Below are positions 9,601-16,976 of a stretch of 39,950 nt of DNA, piece after piece. The notes under the pieces were generated by a model. It saw only the letters and a list, made by a program, of their open reading frames with translations. It made no database searches and was not told where the DNA came from. The position numbers were made by a program, and so were the translations under genes. The stretch comes from JANPLG01 sp964609085 (GTDB taxonomy: Bacteria > Armatimonadota > SYMT01), in NCBI GenBank assembly GCA_964609085.1, contig CAZSRZ010000044.1, forward strand, positions 1-39,950. Direction: 5' to 3'. The stretch's first letter is position 1, and each line of letters starts with the position of its first letter.

Positions 9601-10243
9601 GCTGTACCGGCCAAACACGGTCACCCGGTGGCGTTCGACCCTGGGATCCGCCTCTATCTACGGGAACGGACACCGGATCTTCTCCGGCCAGAACCCCGCA
9701 CGGGGAGCGCAGATCTACTACACCCTGAAGGAGAAGGCCACTTCCATCAAGCTGGCCGTCTACGACATCACGGGCACTCTCATCCGTGAGCTGCAGGCCC
9801 GAAATGAACCCGGTCTGAACATGGTCGCCTGGGACATGACCCGCGGCGGTCAGGGCGGTCGACGCGGCGGCGGTCCCGGCGGCATGGGCGGCGGCGGACC
9901 GATGGGCGGCGGCGGACCGATGGGCGGCGGCGGCCCGATTGGCGGCGGCGGCCCGATGGGCGGCGGTGCCGGCGGGATGGGCGGCGGTGCCGGCGGCATG
10001 GGTGGCGGTGGCGGGATGGGCGGCGGCGGCCGATTCGGCGGCTTTGGAGCCGGAATCCCCGTGGGCGCCTACCGCCTGGTGCTGACCGTTGACGGCAAGG
10101 ACTATGTCGAGGTGCTGCGCGTCGAGGACGATCCCGAGCAACCGGGAGCCGCCGCGGCCGCTGAGGAAGCGGAGTTCGAGCAATTCCTGCGTGAGATTCG
10201 GGACCGCGCCCGGCGGGGAGAACCCGATCCTACCGACCGCTGA
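6689..10243 (+). CDS. Exported BNR/sortilin-like beta-propeller protein with two inserted PDZ domains
   Basis: This is an 1184-aa exported protein (signal peptide, residues 1-27). It belongs to the large bacterial WD40/YVTN/BNR family related to the VPS10/sortilin propeller. Repeated Asp-box-like motifs are seen, such as GVYKSTDGGKSWKHMG, GLYRTTDGGESWEQV, GIYKTLDGGKNWKKL, GVYRSDDFGETWKRI and YVTEDFGETWRSL. The propeller is interrupted at residues about 322-500 by two PDZ-like domains. PDZ1 contains PNGPAGKAGLKSGDVVTAID and PDZ2 contains DSAAEGAGIKTDDVIKQVD. The propeller resumes near residue 530. Residues about 1052-1119 are a Gly/Met-rich repeat tract, followed by a short beta segment (YRLVLTVDGKDYVEVLRVEDDP). 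The S9 peptidase gene follows after 29 bp, so the two probably act together outside the cytoplasm. No peptidase catalytic motif is visible here. Confidence 0.9.
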   Translation: MRPTPQTLLRGTAALVLAAVPVLASAAQKGTPPPTRPVLGTIPAEWAKSFNWRSIGPASMGGRIISMSVYEKDPSTYWIGTASGGLLKTVNNGITFEHQFQQEGSSAVGAVCVAPSDPNIVWVGTGENNPRNSVSYGDGVYKSTDGGKSWKHMGLRESYQIGDLVVHPTNPNIVYVGALGRLWGTNSGRGLYRTTDGGESWEQVLFVNDKTGVLDIAMNPARPDELLVATWERMRDGFDTHRGDPPLQDGYDAYDPIKKWGPGSGIYKTLDGGKNWKKLSGGIPTSPMGRIGLDIWAKNPATVFAIIDCQKIGMGTPPNRSYMGIQGQDAMGGGARLTEITPNGPAGKAGLKSGDVVTAIDATQIATYAELTTHLATRRTGDKLVVTYTRDGKSATATVTLENRPDAQRTGPFALFRLLGALVEETEDGLRVSRVIQDSAAEGAGIKTDDVIKQVDRKPVTTTQQLIEILSAQKPGSKVPVVLSRDGKELKLDLRLDEEELSGPSGSTRTRPWAFMYGGQQPNVQDQQGPNSHEYGGVYRSDDFGETWKRINSLNPRPMYFSQVRVDPSDDKNVYVLGVDLYRSSDGGKTFRADGSPRVHSDQHTLWINPKDGRHAIVGTDGGFYVTHSRMEQWDHMNHAGAISQFYHVTVDSRKPYWVYGGLQDNGSWGGPSVSLSSAGPANSDWVSVSGGDGFVCRVDPNDPDWVYTESQDGNIQRRNLRTGQRGVIRPRRTPGVTYRFNWNTPFILSSHNSKILYSGGNYIFRSLKLGDELRPISPDISRTGRGTATAISESPRDENVLWAGTDDGYVWVTRDGGRKWTNVTDKIKLPGPRWVSTIEASRFVDGRAYVTFDAHRSDDDEPYVYVTEDFGETWRSLRSNLPSGVTRVLREDIVNQSLLYLGTEFAFYTTLNRGLSWTKLNNNLPTVPVHEVAIHPTAGEIILATHGRGVWILDITPLRQMSALSVTDSKLYRPNTVTRWRSTLGSASIYGNGHRIFSGQNPARGAQIYYTLKEKATSIKLAVYDITGTLIRELQARNEPGLNMVAWDMTRGGQGGRRGGGPGGMGGGGPMGGGGPMGGGGPIGGGGPMGGGAGGMGGGAGGMGGGGGMGGGGRFGGFGAGIPVGAYRLVLTVDGKDYVEVLRVEDDPEQPGAAAAAEEAEFEQFLREIRDRARRGEPDPTDR
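9880..10035 (+). repeat. In-frame tandem repeat, 18-bp units (Met-Gly4-Pro)
   Basis: Short imperfect tandem units of about 18 bp encode Met-Gly-Gly-Gly-Gly-Pro, later Gly-Ala-Gly-Gly-Met variants, within the BNR gene. The unit ATGGGCGGCGGCGG recurs many times with few changes. The copies are nearly identical at DNA level, which indicates recent expansion by slippage. Confidence 0.9.
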
Positions 10244-10272
10244 GCCAGGGGCTCGGCCGGAGCCGAGAGTAA

Positions 10273-12663
10273 ATGATCAAGAGCGCTTCACATGGCCGCA
10301 GCTTGCGAGTTGCGGCGGCCTCGCTGGTACTGCTCGCCGGCGGCCCCCTGCTGGCGGCGGACTACCCGGAAGTTCGGCAGCCGAACTTCCGGGCAGCGAA
10401 CCAGTTCAGCCAGGAGATCGTGCGGCAATACGTCTATAGCCTCACCGTTCAACCAACCTGGCTGGGGAAGACCGACCGCTTCTGGTACTCGTATCGGGTC
10501 AACTCCGGCACCAACTGGTGGCTGGTCGATGCCGACAAGGCGAAGAAGGAGCCGCTCTTCGATCGCAGCAAGCTCACTACGCTGTTGATCGAGTCGCTGA
10601 AGAAGCCGCTGGACCCGGCCATGCTGCCGCTGACGGCTCTTTCGGTCGACGAAGCAGCCACGAAGATGAAGTTCACGGTCGAGGGATTTCAGTTCGAGTA
10701 CGACCTAAAGTCAACGGCCCTCACGAAGTTGGGCAAGGCACCCACGCCTCCGGCAGGCCCGCCGGCGGGCGGCCCCATGGGGGGCGGGCGCGGCTTCCGC
10801 GGCGGCGGGGCCGGCGGGCCGGGCGGCGCTGCGCCGGGCGATTACAAGAACACCTCCCCCGACAAGAAGTTCTATATCTTCGCCCGCAAGCACAACCTAT
10901 GGCTGGCCGAGGAGGGTAAGGAGGACCAGGCCACTCAGATCAGCACCGACGGAGTCAAGGACTTCTCCTTTGGCGGGGACGATACGGACCGCAAGGCCCG
11001 GGTGTTCGGCACCTGGTCGCCCGACTCACGCCGATTCCAGATCAGCCGCAACGACCAGCGCGGCATGGGCGAACTCTGGGTTCTCAATTCGCTCAGCAAT
11101 CCCCGCCCGAGCCTCGAGACCTACAAGTACTCCATGCCGGGGGAAGAAAAGGTCGCCCGTCAGGAGCTGTACACGCTCGACCGCGACACCAAGAAGCTCA
11201 CCCGCGTGCCGGCGAAGTGGAAGGACGAGGCCTACCAGCAGCCCGTGTGGGGGAAGACGGCCGACGAACTCCGCTTCGTACGCCGGGACCGTCTCTTCCG
11301 CAATCTCGAGCTCTGCAGCCTTAACCCCGGAACGGGTGAGTCCCGGGTCGTCCTCAACGACGGCTTCGAGAACACGGGACTGAATATCCAACCCATCCGC
11401 TACCTGGACGAACTCGATGCCATGCTCTGGTGGTCGGAACGGTCCGGCTGGGGCCACTACTACCTCTACGGCCGGGACGGAAAGCTGATCAACCAGGTCA
11501 CCTCGGGGGACTTCCGCGCCTCGACCATCCTGGAGGTCGACCCCAAGAGCAAGACCCTCTGGTTCACCGCCAACGGACGCGAACCGAACGAGAATCTCAA
11601 CAACGACCACCAGTATTCGATCAAGCTCGACGGCAGCGACCTCACCCTGCTGACGCCGGGCAACGCCTCCCATCAGGCGAGCCTCTCCCCCACCCGGAAG
11701 TTCCTGGTGGACAACGCAGCCCGGGTGGACCTGGCGCCCTCATCCACCCTGCGGAATGCGAAGGGGGAGAAGGTGCTGGATCTCGAGTCCGCCGACCTCT
11801 TCCGCCTCGTAGCCACGGGCTGGCGGATGCCGGAGACTTTCGTGGTGAAGGCCGAGGATGGGGTCACTGACCTCTACGGCAACATGTGGAAGCCGTTCGA
11901 CTTCAACCCGCGGATGAAGTACCCGATCATCCTCAACGTCTACCCCGGCCCCCAGACCGAGGGGGTGAACGACAACTTCGCTCCATTCAGTAGCGCCCAG
12001 CAACTGGCCCAGATCGGGTTCGTCGTCATTCAGGTCGGCAACCGCGGCGGTTCACCCGCCCGGAACAAGGCCTACCAGAGCTACGGCTACTTCAACCTGC
12101 GCGACTATGGCCTGGCCGACAAGAAGGCGGCGGTGGAGCAACTCGCGGCGCGTTTCCCCTTTATCGACATCGAGCGCGTGGGGATTTACGGCCACTCCGG
12201 CGGAGGATTCATGACGGCCGCCGCCATGCTGCTTCCGCCCTACAACCAGTTCTTCAAGGCCGGTGTCGCTTCCGCGGGCAACCACGACAACAACATCTAC
12301 AACAATTTCTGGTCGGAGCGGTACCACGGCCTCAAGGAAGTTCCCAAGGCGGAAGGCTCCACAGAGACGAAGTTTGAGATCCGCGTCCCGACCAACGTCG
12401 AACTGGCGGCGAACTTGAAGGGACACCTGATGCTGGCACACGGCGACATGGACAACAACGTCCATCCGGCCAACACGATTCGGCTCGCCGACGCGTTGAT
12501 CAAGGCCAACAAACGGTTCGACCTCGTCATCCTGCCGGGTCAGCGTCACGGCTTCGGGCCTTATCAGGCCTACTTCCAGCACCGGATGTGGGATTTCTTT
12601 GTCGAGCACCTGATGGGGGTCCATCAGACTAGCGCGGACATCCTGGAGAAACAAGATCGCTAA
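10273..12663 (+). CDS. Exported prolyl oligopeptidase-family peptidase (S9, DPP-IV-like)
   Basis: This is a serine peptidase that removes short N-terminal peptides or cleaves oligopeptides. It has a signal peptide (cleavage near LLAADYPE), then the DPP-IV N-terminal propeller (residues about 50-510; note WSPDSRRFQISRNDQRG and MLWWSERSGWGHYYLY). The C-terminal alpha/beta hydrolase domain has nucleophile Ser642 in GHSGGG, Asp727 in HGDMDNNVH and His759 in GQRHGFG, a complete triad. The usual G-W-S-Y-G-G of DPP-IV is GHSGGG here, so exact specificity is uncertain. A Gly/Pro-rich insert lies at residues about 157-192. The gene follows the BNR gene by 29 bp, and the next gene begins within its last codons. 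Confidence 0.94.
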   Translation: MIKSASHGRSLRVAAASLVLLAGGPLLAADYPEVRQPNFRAANQFSQEIVRQYVYSLTVQPTWLGKTDRFWYSYRVNSGTNWWLVDADKAKKEPLFDRSKLTTLLIESLKKPLDPAMLPLTALSVDEAATKMKFTVEGFQFEYDLKSTALTKLGKAPTPPAGPPAGGPMGGGRGFRGGGAGGPGGAAPGDYKNTSPDKKFYIFARKHNLWLAEEGKEDQATQISTDGVKDFSFGGDDTDRKARVFGTWSPDSRRFQISRNDQRGMGELWVLNSLSNPRPSLETYKYSMPGEEKVARQELYTLDRDTKKLTRVPAKWKDEAYQQPVWGKTADELRFVRRDRLFRNLELCSLNPGTGESRVVLNDGFENTGLNIQPIRYLDELDAMLWWSERSGWGHYYLYGRDGKLINQVTSGDFRASTILEVDPKSKTLWFTANGREPNENLNNDHQYSIKLDGSDLTLLTPGNASHQASLSPTRKFLVDNAARVDLAPSSTLRNAKGEKVLDLESADLFRLVATGWRMPETFVVKAEDGVTDLYGNMWKPFDFNPRMKYPIILNVYPGPQTEGVNDNFAPFSSAQQLAQIGFVVIQVGNRGGSPARNKAYQSYGYFNLRDYGLADKKAAVEQLAARFPFIDIERVGIYGHSGGGFMTAAAMLLPPYNQFFKAGVASAGNHDNNIYNNFWSERYHGLKEVPKAEGSTETKFEIRVPTNVELAANLKGHLMLAHGDMDNNVHPANTIRLADALIKANKRFDLVILPGQRHGFGPYQAYFQHRMWDFFVEHLMGVHQTSADILEKQDR
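12645..12648 (+). promoter_or_regulatory. Ribosome binding site supporting an AUC start
   Basis: GGAG lies 7 bases before the ATC codon at 12656, inside the last codons of the S9 peptidase gene. It is the only ribosome site placed to start the downstream reading frame ahead of its signal peptide. Confidence 0.5.
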
Positions 12664-14698
12664 CGCGAGACCGACACAGGCCCGGCTACTCGGGCTCGCT
12701 GCGGCGCTCTGGCTACTCCCGGCCCCGGTGCCCGCCGAGGCCGGAGTAACCCGCCTGGAGATCACGGGGCGTCAGCCCTACGCCTCGGGCCAGAGCTTCG
12801 GCACGGTCGGACCCTACGAACGGCTGACCGGGCGGGCCGTGTTCGAGGTGGATCCCCGGAGCGAGGCAAACAGCCGGGTGGTCGATCTCGCGCTGGCACC
12901 CCGGACTACGCGCGCCACCGTGGAGTTCTCCGCGGACTTCGAGATCTTGCGGCCCGCCGACATGGCGCGCGGCAACGGTGTGCTGCTCTACGATGTGAAC
13001 AACCGTGGAGGGATGACCGCTCCCGGCATGTTCAACACTGGCGGCGATGACTACCTGATGCGGATGGGGTACACCCTCGTGGCCAGCGGGTGGATCGCCG
13101 AACTGCTGCCGACTGCCGGGAAGTTGATCCTGCAGGCCCCAGTGGCCCTGCATGGCGGCAAACCAATCCGCGGGCTCGTCCGGGCGGAGATGGCACCAGA
13201 CGCCCCCGCCGACCGGCTCAGTATCTCGCACTGGGCTGGGCACGGAAGCTATCCCCCAACCTCGTCCGGCCTCGAGCGGGCGACGCTGACCGTCCGCCTG
13301 CGCGAGAAGGATCCGCGTGTGCGCATACGCCGGTCCCGCTGGCGGCTGGAGTCTCGTTCCTTCGAGGCCGGGGGACGTAGGTCTGCCTTGCCGCTGGTCG
13401 AACTGGTGCTGGAGGGCGGGTTTCACGCGGGTCACCTCTATGAACTCGTCTACGAGGCAGAGGGATCCATCGTCCAGGGGCTGGGGCTGGCGGGCATCCG
13501 GGATCTGGTTTCCTACCTCCGCCACGGGCGAGGGGCCGGTCATCCGCTCCTCGCCTCCGGCAACCGCACAGCGATCCAGGCGACGATCGGGTTCGGCACA
13601 TCTCAAAGCGGCCGATGCCTGCGTCAGTTCCTCTATGACGGATTCAACGCCGACGAACAGGGACGGCGAGTGTTCGACGGCATCTGGCCGCACGTCGCTG
13701 GTGCCGGCCGCGGCTCCTTCAATCACCGCTTTGCCTCCCCCACCCGGCACGCGGGTCAGCACGACAACCACTCCAGCCCGGTTGATCTCTTTCCCTTTAC
13801 CTACGGGGAGGAACGCGACCCCTATTCGGGCCGCAGGGATGGGCTGCTGCGGTCCGCCGCGGCGAAGGGCGTTACGCCCTACATCATTCACACGCAGACC
13901 TCAGCCGAGTACTGGACCCGCGGCGGCTCCCTCGTGCATACGGACCCAACCGGGACCCTCGATGCGCTCATCCCGCCGGAAGTGCGGATCTACGCCTTCG
14001 GCGGCGCCCAGCACGGGCCCGGCACTGGCCTCCCGGGGGCGGCGAGCGCCGGTCAACAACCGGGAAACCCCACCGACTACCGGCCCCTCATGCGCGCCCT
14101 ACTCCGATCGCTGGAGCGTTGGATCCGTCTGGGCGAGGCCCCTCCGCCCAGTCGGTACCCCCGGCTGGTTGACGGGACGCTGGCCGAGATGAAGCCCGAG
14201 TCGAGCCGGTGGCGTCTCCTGCCCGGCGTTCGTTACCCCACGGTGATCCACCGGCCGGAGGCCTTCGACTTCGGCCCGGACTGGGACTCGCTGCGCCGCA
14301 TGGACCGGCTCCCTCCCCGGTCTCGGGGCGTGTATGGCGCGCTTGTTCCGGTGGTCGGGCCGGACAACAACGAGCGGGGGATGCTGCAGGTGCCCACCGT
14401 CGCCGTTCCCATCGGCACCTATACCGGGTGGAACCTCCGCTCCCCCCACATCGGCGCGGAAACCGAACTGCTGAGCCTCGCCGGGAGCTTCATCCCGTTC
14501 GCCCGCGATCATAGGCAGCGCGTCGAGAAGGATGACCCACGTCCGTCCCTCGCCGAGCTCTATCTGGGCCGGGCCGACTACCTGCGCCGCATCGAAGCCG
14601 AGGTGATCAGCCTGCGAGCGCAGGGCTATCTCCTGGATGAGGATCGCCCACGCGTGCTGGATCTGGCGACGCGGCTCGCCGCGGCGACCTGGCCGTAG
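12656..14698 (+). CDS. Exported alpha/beta hydrolase-domain protein (Abhydrolase_10-like), likely AUC start
   Basis: This is a large exported hydrolase of unknown substrate. The body fits the 'alpha/beta hydrolase domain' family: ITGRQPYASGQSFGTVGPYE at the start, YDVNNRGG, GYTLVASGW, and the nucleophile elbow FGTSQSGRCLRQF with Ser318 (numbering from 12656). The first usable GTG, at 12728, would cut away an obvious signal peptide (ARLLGLAAALWLLPAPVPAEA), which is encoded in frame just upstream. The frame is open from 12614, but between there and 12728 it contains no ATG, GTG, TTG or CTG. The ATC at 12656 has GGAG at a proper distance and overlaps the S9 peptidase stop by 8 bp. I therefore propose AUC initiation, or an ATG-to-ATC error. 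The product would be 680 aa. Substrate classes in this family are poorly defined. Confidence 0.85.
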   Translation: MANARPTQARLLGLAAALWLLPAPVPAEAGVTRLEITGRQPYASGQSFGTVGPYERLTGRAVFEVDPRSEANSRVVDLALAPRTTRATVEFSADFEILRPADMARGNGVLLYDVNNRGGMTAPGMFNTGGDDYLMRMGYTLVASGWIAELLPTAGKLILQAPVALHGGKPIRGLVRAEMAPDAPADRLSISHWAGHGSYPPTSSGLERATLTVRLREKDPRVRIRRSRWRLESRSFEAGGRRSALPLVELVLEGGFHAGHLYELVYEAEGSIVQGLGLAGIRDLVSYLRHGRGAGHPLLASGNRTAIQATIGFGTSQSGRCLRQFLYDGFNADEQGRRVFDGIWPHVAGAGRGSFNHRFASPTRHAGQHDNHSSPVDLFPFTYGEERDPYSGRRDGLLRSAAAKGVTPYIIHTQTSAEYWTRGGSLVHTDPTGTLDALIPPEVRIYAFGGAQHGPGTGLPGAASAGQQPGNPTDYRPLMRALLRSLERWIRLGEAPPPSRYPRLVDGTLAEMKPESSRWRLLPGVRYPTVIHRPEAFDFGPDWDSLRRMDRLPPRSRGVYGALVPVVGPDNNERGMLQVPTVAVPIGTYTGWNLRSPHIGAETELLSLAGSFIPFARDHRQRVEKDDPRPSLAELYLGRADYLRRIEAEVISLRAQGYLLDEDRPRVLDLATRLAAATWP

Positions 14699-14709
14699 GG
14701 TCACCTCGG

Positions 14710-14726
14710 TCCCACGCCCCGTGGGA
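14710..14726. terminator. Hairpin between convergent genes
   Basis: TCCCACG (14710-14716) pairs with CGTGGGA (14720-14726) around a 3-base loop. It lies in the 68-bp gap where the hydrolase gene (plus) and sulfatase gene (minus) converge. There is no T-run, so it may only stabilise transcript ends. Confidence 0.4.
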
Positions 14727-14766
14727 GCTCTGCGATGCCACTACCTGGCGGGGGGTCCGGCCGTCA

Positions 14767-16074
14767 TCACAACCGGAGTGGGTCTCCGTACCGCTCTTGC
14801 TCCTCGCGGAGCATCTGGAACATCAGCTCCACGCGGCGGCCCTGATCGGGATCCGCGTATAGGTTGCGGCGCTCGTCAGGATCTCTCTTGAGATCGAAGA
14901 GCTGGGTGATGCCTGCCCGTGGGTAGTGGATCAGCTTCCACCGCTCGTCGCGGACCGCCCGCTGCACCTCCCGGTAGGCAAGGAAAACCCGCTCCCGCAC
15001 GCCAGCTCGAGTCCCATCCCAGACGTCGGTCAGGCTGCGGCCGTCCAGCCCTGGGGGCGGCGGCACGCCGCTGGCCTCACACAGCGTCGGGAAGACATCC
15101 ATCAGGTAAGCCAGCGCGTCCGAATGGCCGTGACGGATTCCCGGTCCGGCAACGACGAACGGCACTCGCATGCTGTGCTCATAGAGGTTCTGTTTTCCCA
15201 TCAGGCCGTGGCTGCCGATCGCGAGACCGTGGTCCGAGGTGAAGAGGATCACGGTCTCGCGGTCGAGGCCGCGCTCGGTGAGGCACGAGAGGACCCGCCC
15301 GATGTGGAAGTCCATCGCTGTCGTCGTGGCGTAGTAGTCCCGCAGATGGCGGCGGATCTCATCGGGCCGGCGAGGCAGGGCCGCCAGTAGCTCATCGCGA
15401 ACGCCCAACTCTCCGTTGTCGAAGGGGTGCCGGATGAGGAAGTTGGGCGGGAGGCGGATGCGGTCCAGCGGGTAGCGATCCAGGTAAGGTTGCGCGGCCA
15501 CTCGGGGATCGTGAGGATTCCCGAACGCCAGGAGCATCAGCAACGGACGGCTGTCCCGGCGGTCTGCGAGGAACCGAACTGCGGCGTCGGCGATTTCCTT
15601 GCCCGGCTCCCCCGAACGGCGCTCAGCCTCGTCATCTCGTAGGTAGCGGTTGTGTTCAAAAAGGGCGTTGATCGGGGTGGCGGTGTTCCCGCGTTTGCCG
15701 TGGTGGTATGTCTCGTAGCCCGCCGCGCGGAAGGTAGCGGGCAGGTTCGGCAAGGTGGCCGGTGCCAGGTTCCCGGGCCAGCGCCAGTAGCTTCTTCCGG
15801 TCATCAACATGTTGCGGCTGGGGGTGCAGACCGCGCCCTGGTTGGCCCCCAGGCAGTAGGCTGCATCAAAAGTGAATCCACGCCGGACAAGGCGATCGAG
15901 ATTGGGGGTGTATACGTGCCCCCCGAGAGCGCCGACAGCATCCGCACGCTGGTCGTCCGTCAGCAGAATCAGCACGTTTGGTCGACGGGGTGTCTGCTGG
16001 CTTCCCGCGCCGAGGGGCAGAAGAATCGATGCGACGAGTGCCGCAACCAGGGACCGGATGCAGGCAGGGGTCAT
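14767..16074 (-). CDS. Exported sulfatase (type I, formylglycine-dependent)
   Basis: This enzyme hydrolyses a sulfate ester outside the cytoplasm. It is 435 aa and starts MTPACIRS. The signal peptide covers residues 1 to about 25. Metal-binding Asp40 and Asp41 are in NVLILLTDDQRADA. The formylglycine site C-T-P-S-R is present with Cys83 in AVCTPSRNMLMTGRS, and ILFTSDHGLAIGSHGLMGKQ carries the later metal ligands. The C-terminus has the usual LFDLKRDPDERRNL segment. The start at 16074 overlaps the stop of the methyltransferase gene in an ATGA arrangement, so translation is coupled. A longer open frame upstream of this ATG overlaps the methyltransferase and is rejected. No sulfatase-maturing enzyme is in the window, and the substrate (polysaccharide or other) is unknown. 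Confidence 0.95.
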   Translation of the reverse strand: MTPACIRSLVAALVASILLPLGAGSQQTPRRPNVLILLTDDQRADAVGALGGHVYTPNLDRLVRRGFTFDAAYCLGANQGAVCTPSRNMLMTGRSYWRWPGNLAPATLPNLPATFRAAGYETYHHGKRGNTATPINALFEHNRYLRDDEAERRSGEPGKEIADAAVRFLADRRDSRPLLMLLAFGNPHDPRVAAQPYLDRYPLDRIRLPPNFLIRHPFDNGELGVRDELLAALPRRPDEIRRHLRDYYATTTAMDFHIGRVLSCLTERGLDRETVILFTSDHGLAIGSHGLMGKQNLYEHSMRVPFVVAGPGIRHGHSDALAYLMDVFPTLCEASGVPPPPGLDGRSLTDVWDGTRAGVRERVFLAYREVQRAVRDERWKLIHYPRAGITQLFDLKRDPDERRNLYADPDQGRRVELMFQMLREEQERYGDPLRL

Positions 16075-16751
16075 CGTGTCACTCCGTCGAGCAGAAAGTA
16101 GCGCCGGCCGTTGGGGTTGGCCAGGTGCGTCCGCACATCCAGTGCGGCCAGCGCCGGACCATATCGATTCGCGACCTCTCCGGCAGAGTCGAAGTGGCGA
16201 ACATGGGCCGGCCCCGGGAAGCTGGGAACTGTCCCGAGAAAGCGGACTCCGGGCCGGAGACGGGCCAGCACATCCAGGTCTCGCTCCACATGCTCGAGGA
16301 ACTCCGTACACAGCACGAGATCATAGTCAGCGCTGTCGAGAAGGTCCGTTTCGAACACATCGGCCAGCTCAAAGCGGAACCCGGGACAGGCCTGCCGGGC
16401 CAGCTCGATGCGGACCGGGCTGAAGTCGAGCCCCAGATAGGCCGGCACGCCTTGATCGCGCAGCAGCGCGGCGAGTTGGCCCGTGCCGCAGCCGATGTCG
16501 ATGACGCGCAAGGCCCCGTGTCGCCGGATGCGGTCCGCCAGGATTGTCCACAGGGGGTAATAACGCGACTGCGTGTAGTGCTCCGACCAGCGAGGGTCGC
16601 TCCGGGCCCGCTCGTCATAGTAATCCGGCCGCTGCTCCGAACCCCTGGGACTGGCGTGAGCCGAATCCGATCTCCGCGGGGCGCAGTATTGGCGGAGCCA
16701 GCGCTTCAAGCTGGCGGACCACGGACGCGATGGGGGGTGAAGACTTCGCAT
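16071..16751 (-). CDS. Class I SAM-dependent methyltransferase
   Basis: The SAM-binding Rossmann domain is clear. Motif I is VIDIGCGTGQLAALL, followed by YLGLDFSPVRIELA (acidic end of strand 2) and YDLVLCTEFLEHVERD (motif post-II/III). The last part is consistent with methyltransferase_11/23 proteins. The acceptor is unknown. The start is uncertain. I use ATG 16751 (226 aa), but no clear ribosome site precedes it or the alternatives, and the open frame extends further upstream without recognisable content. The C-terminus is firm: the stop overlaps the sulfatase ATG by ATGA, so the two are expressed together. The residues before about 45 are basic and Pro/Ser-rich and unlike the core domain. 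Confidence 0.85.
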   Translation of the reverse strand: MRSLHPPSRPWSASLKRWLRQYCAPRRSDSAHASPRGSEQRPDYYDERARSDPRWSEHYTQSRYYPLWTILADRIRRHGALRVIDIGCGTGQLAALLRDQGVPAYLGLDFSPVRIELARQACPGFRFELADVFETDLLDSADYDLVLCTEFLEHVERDLDVLARLRPGVRFLGTVPSFPGPAHVRHFDSAGEVANRYGPALAALDVRTHLANPNGRRYFLLDGVTR

Positions 16752-16976
16752 GGGCTCGACTGCACGAGGCTGCGACCTGATGATCCGGTCGAGCCAGGGC
16801 ATTCGTTCGCCGGAAAGAGCGCAGGGGCCTCTTCGGTCAAGCAGGACTCCTCGCGGGGCCCGGCAGAATGCCGGACAGGAAACTGTCGCTGACAGATTGA
16901 ACCCTACGACAAGCGCCCAACCACATATCACTTGGAGCGAATAAGGCTTTCCGCGCGCGGCACAGAGGGAGTCACT
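16752..16976. other. Divergent intergenic region, likely promoters for methyltransferase and MoxR operons
   Basis: This gap of about 225 bp separates the two divergent operons. It holds a TTGAAC box at 16897-16902 and AT-richer CATATC near 16924, but their spacing (21) is not ideal. A small inverted repeat, CTGTC-GCT-GACAG (16883-16895), could be an operator. No open frame with coding character is seen. The promoter assignment is weak. Confidence 0.3.

Noticed and set aside
8996..10183. Second long minus-strand frame opposite the same gene
   Set aside because: It shows the same shadow effect. The Ala/His repeats are the reverse reading of the Gly-rich tract.
12728..12730. GTG as the start of the alpha/beta hydrolase
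   Set aside because: It would begin within the end of an evident signal peptide and has no ribosome site.
12713..13891. Minus-strand frame opposite the alpha/beta hydrolase
   Set aside because: The hydrolase motifs on the plus strand are clear; this frame has no recognisable content.
16075..16311. N-terminal extension of the sulfatase by about 79 codons
   Set aside because: It lies wholly inside the methyltransferase gene, has no signal peptide at its start, and the ATG at 16074 is followed directly by a signal peptide and forms an ATGA overlap.
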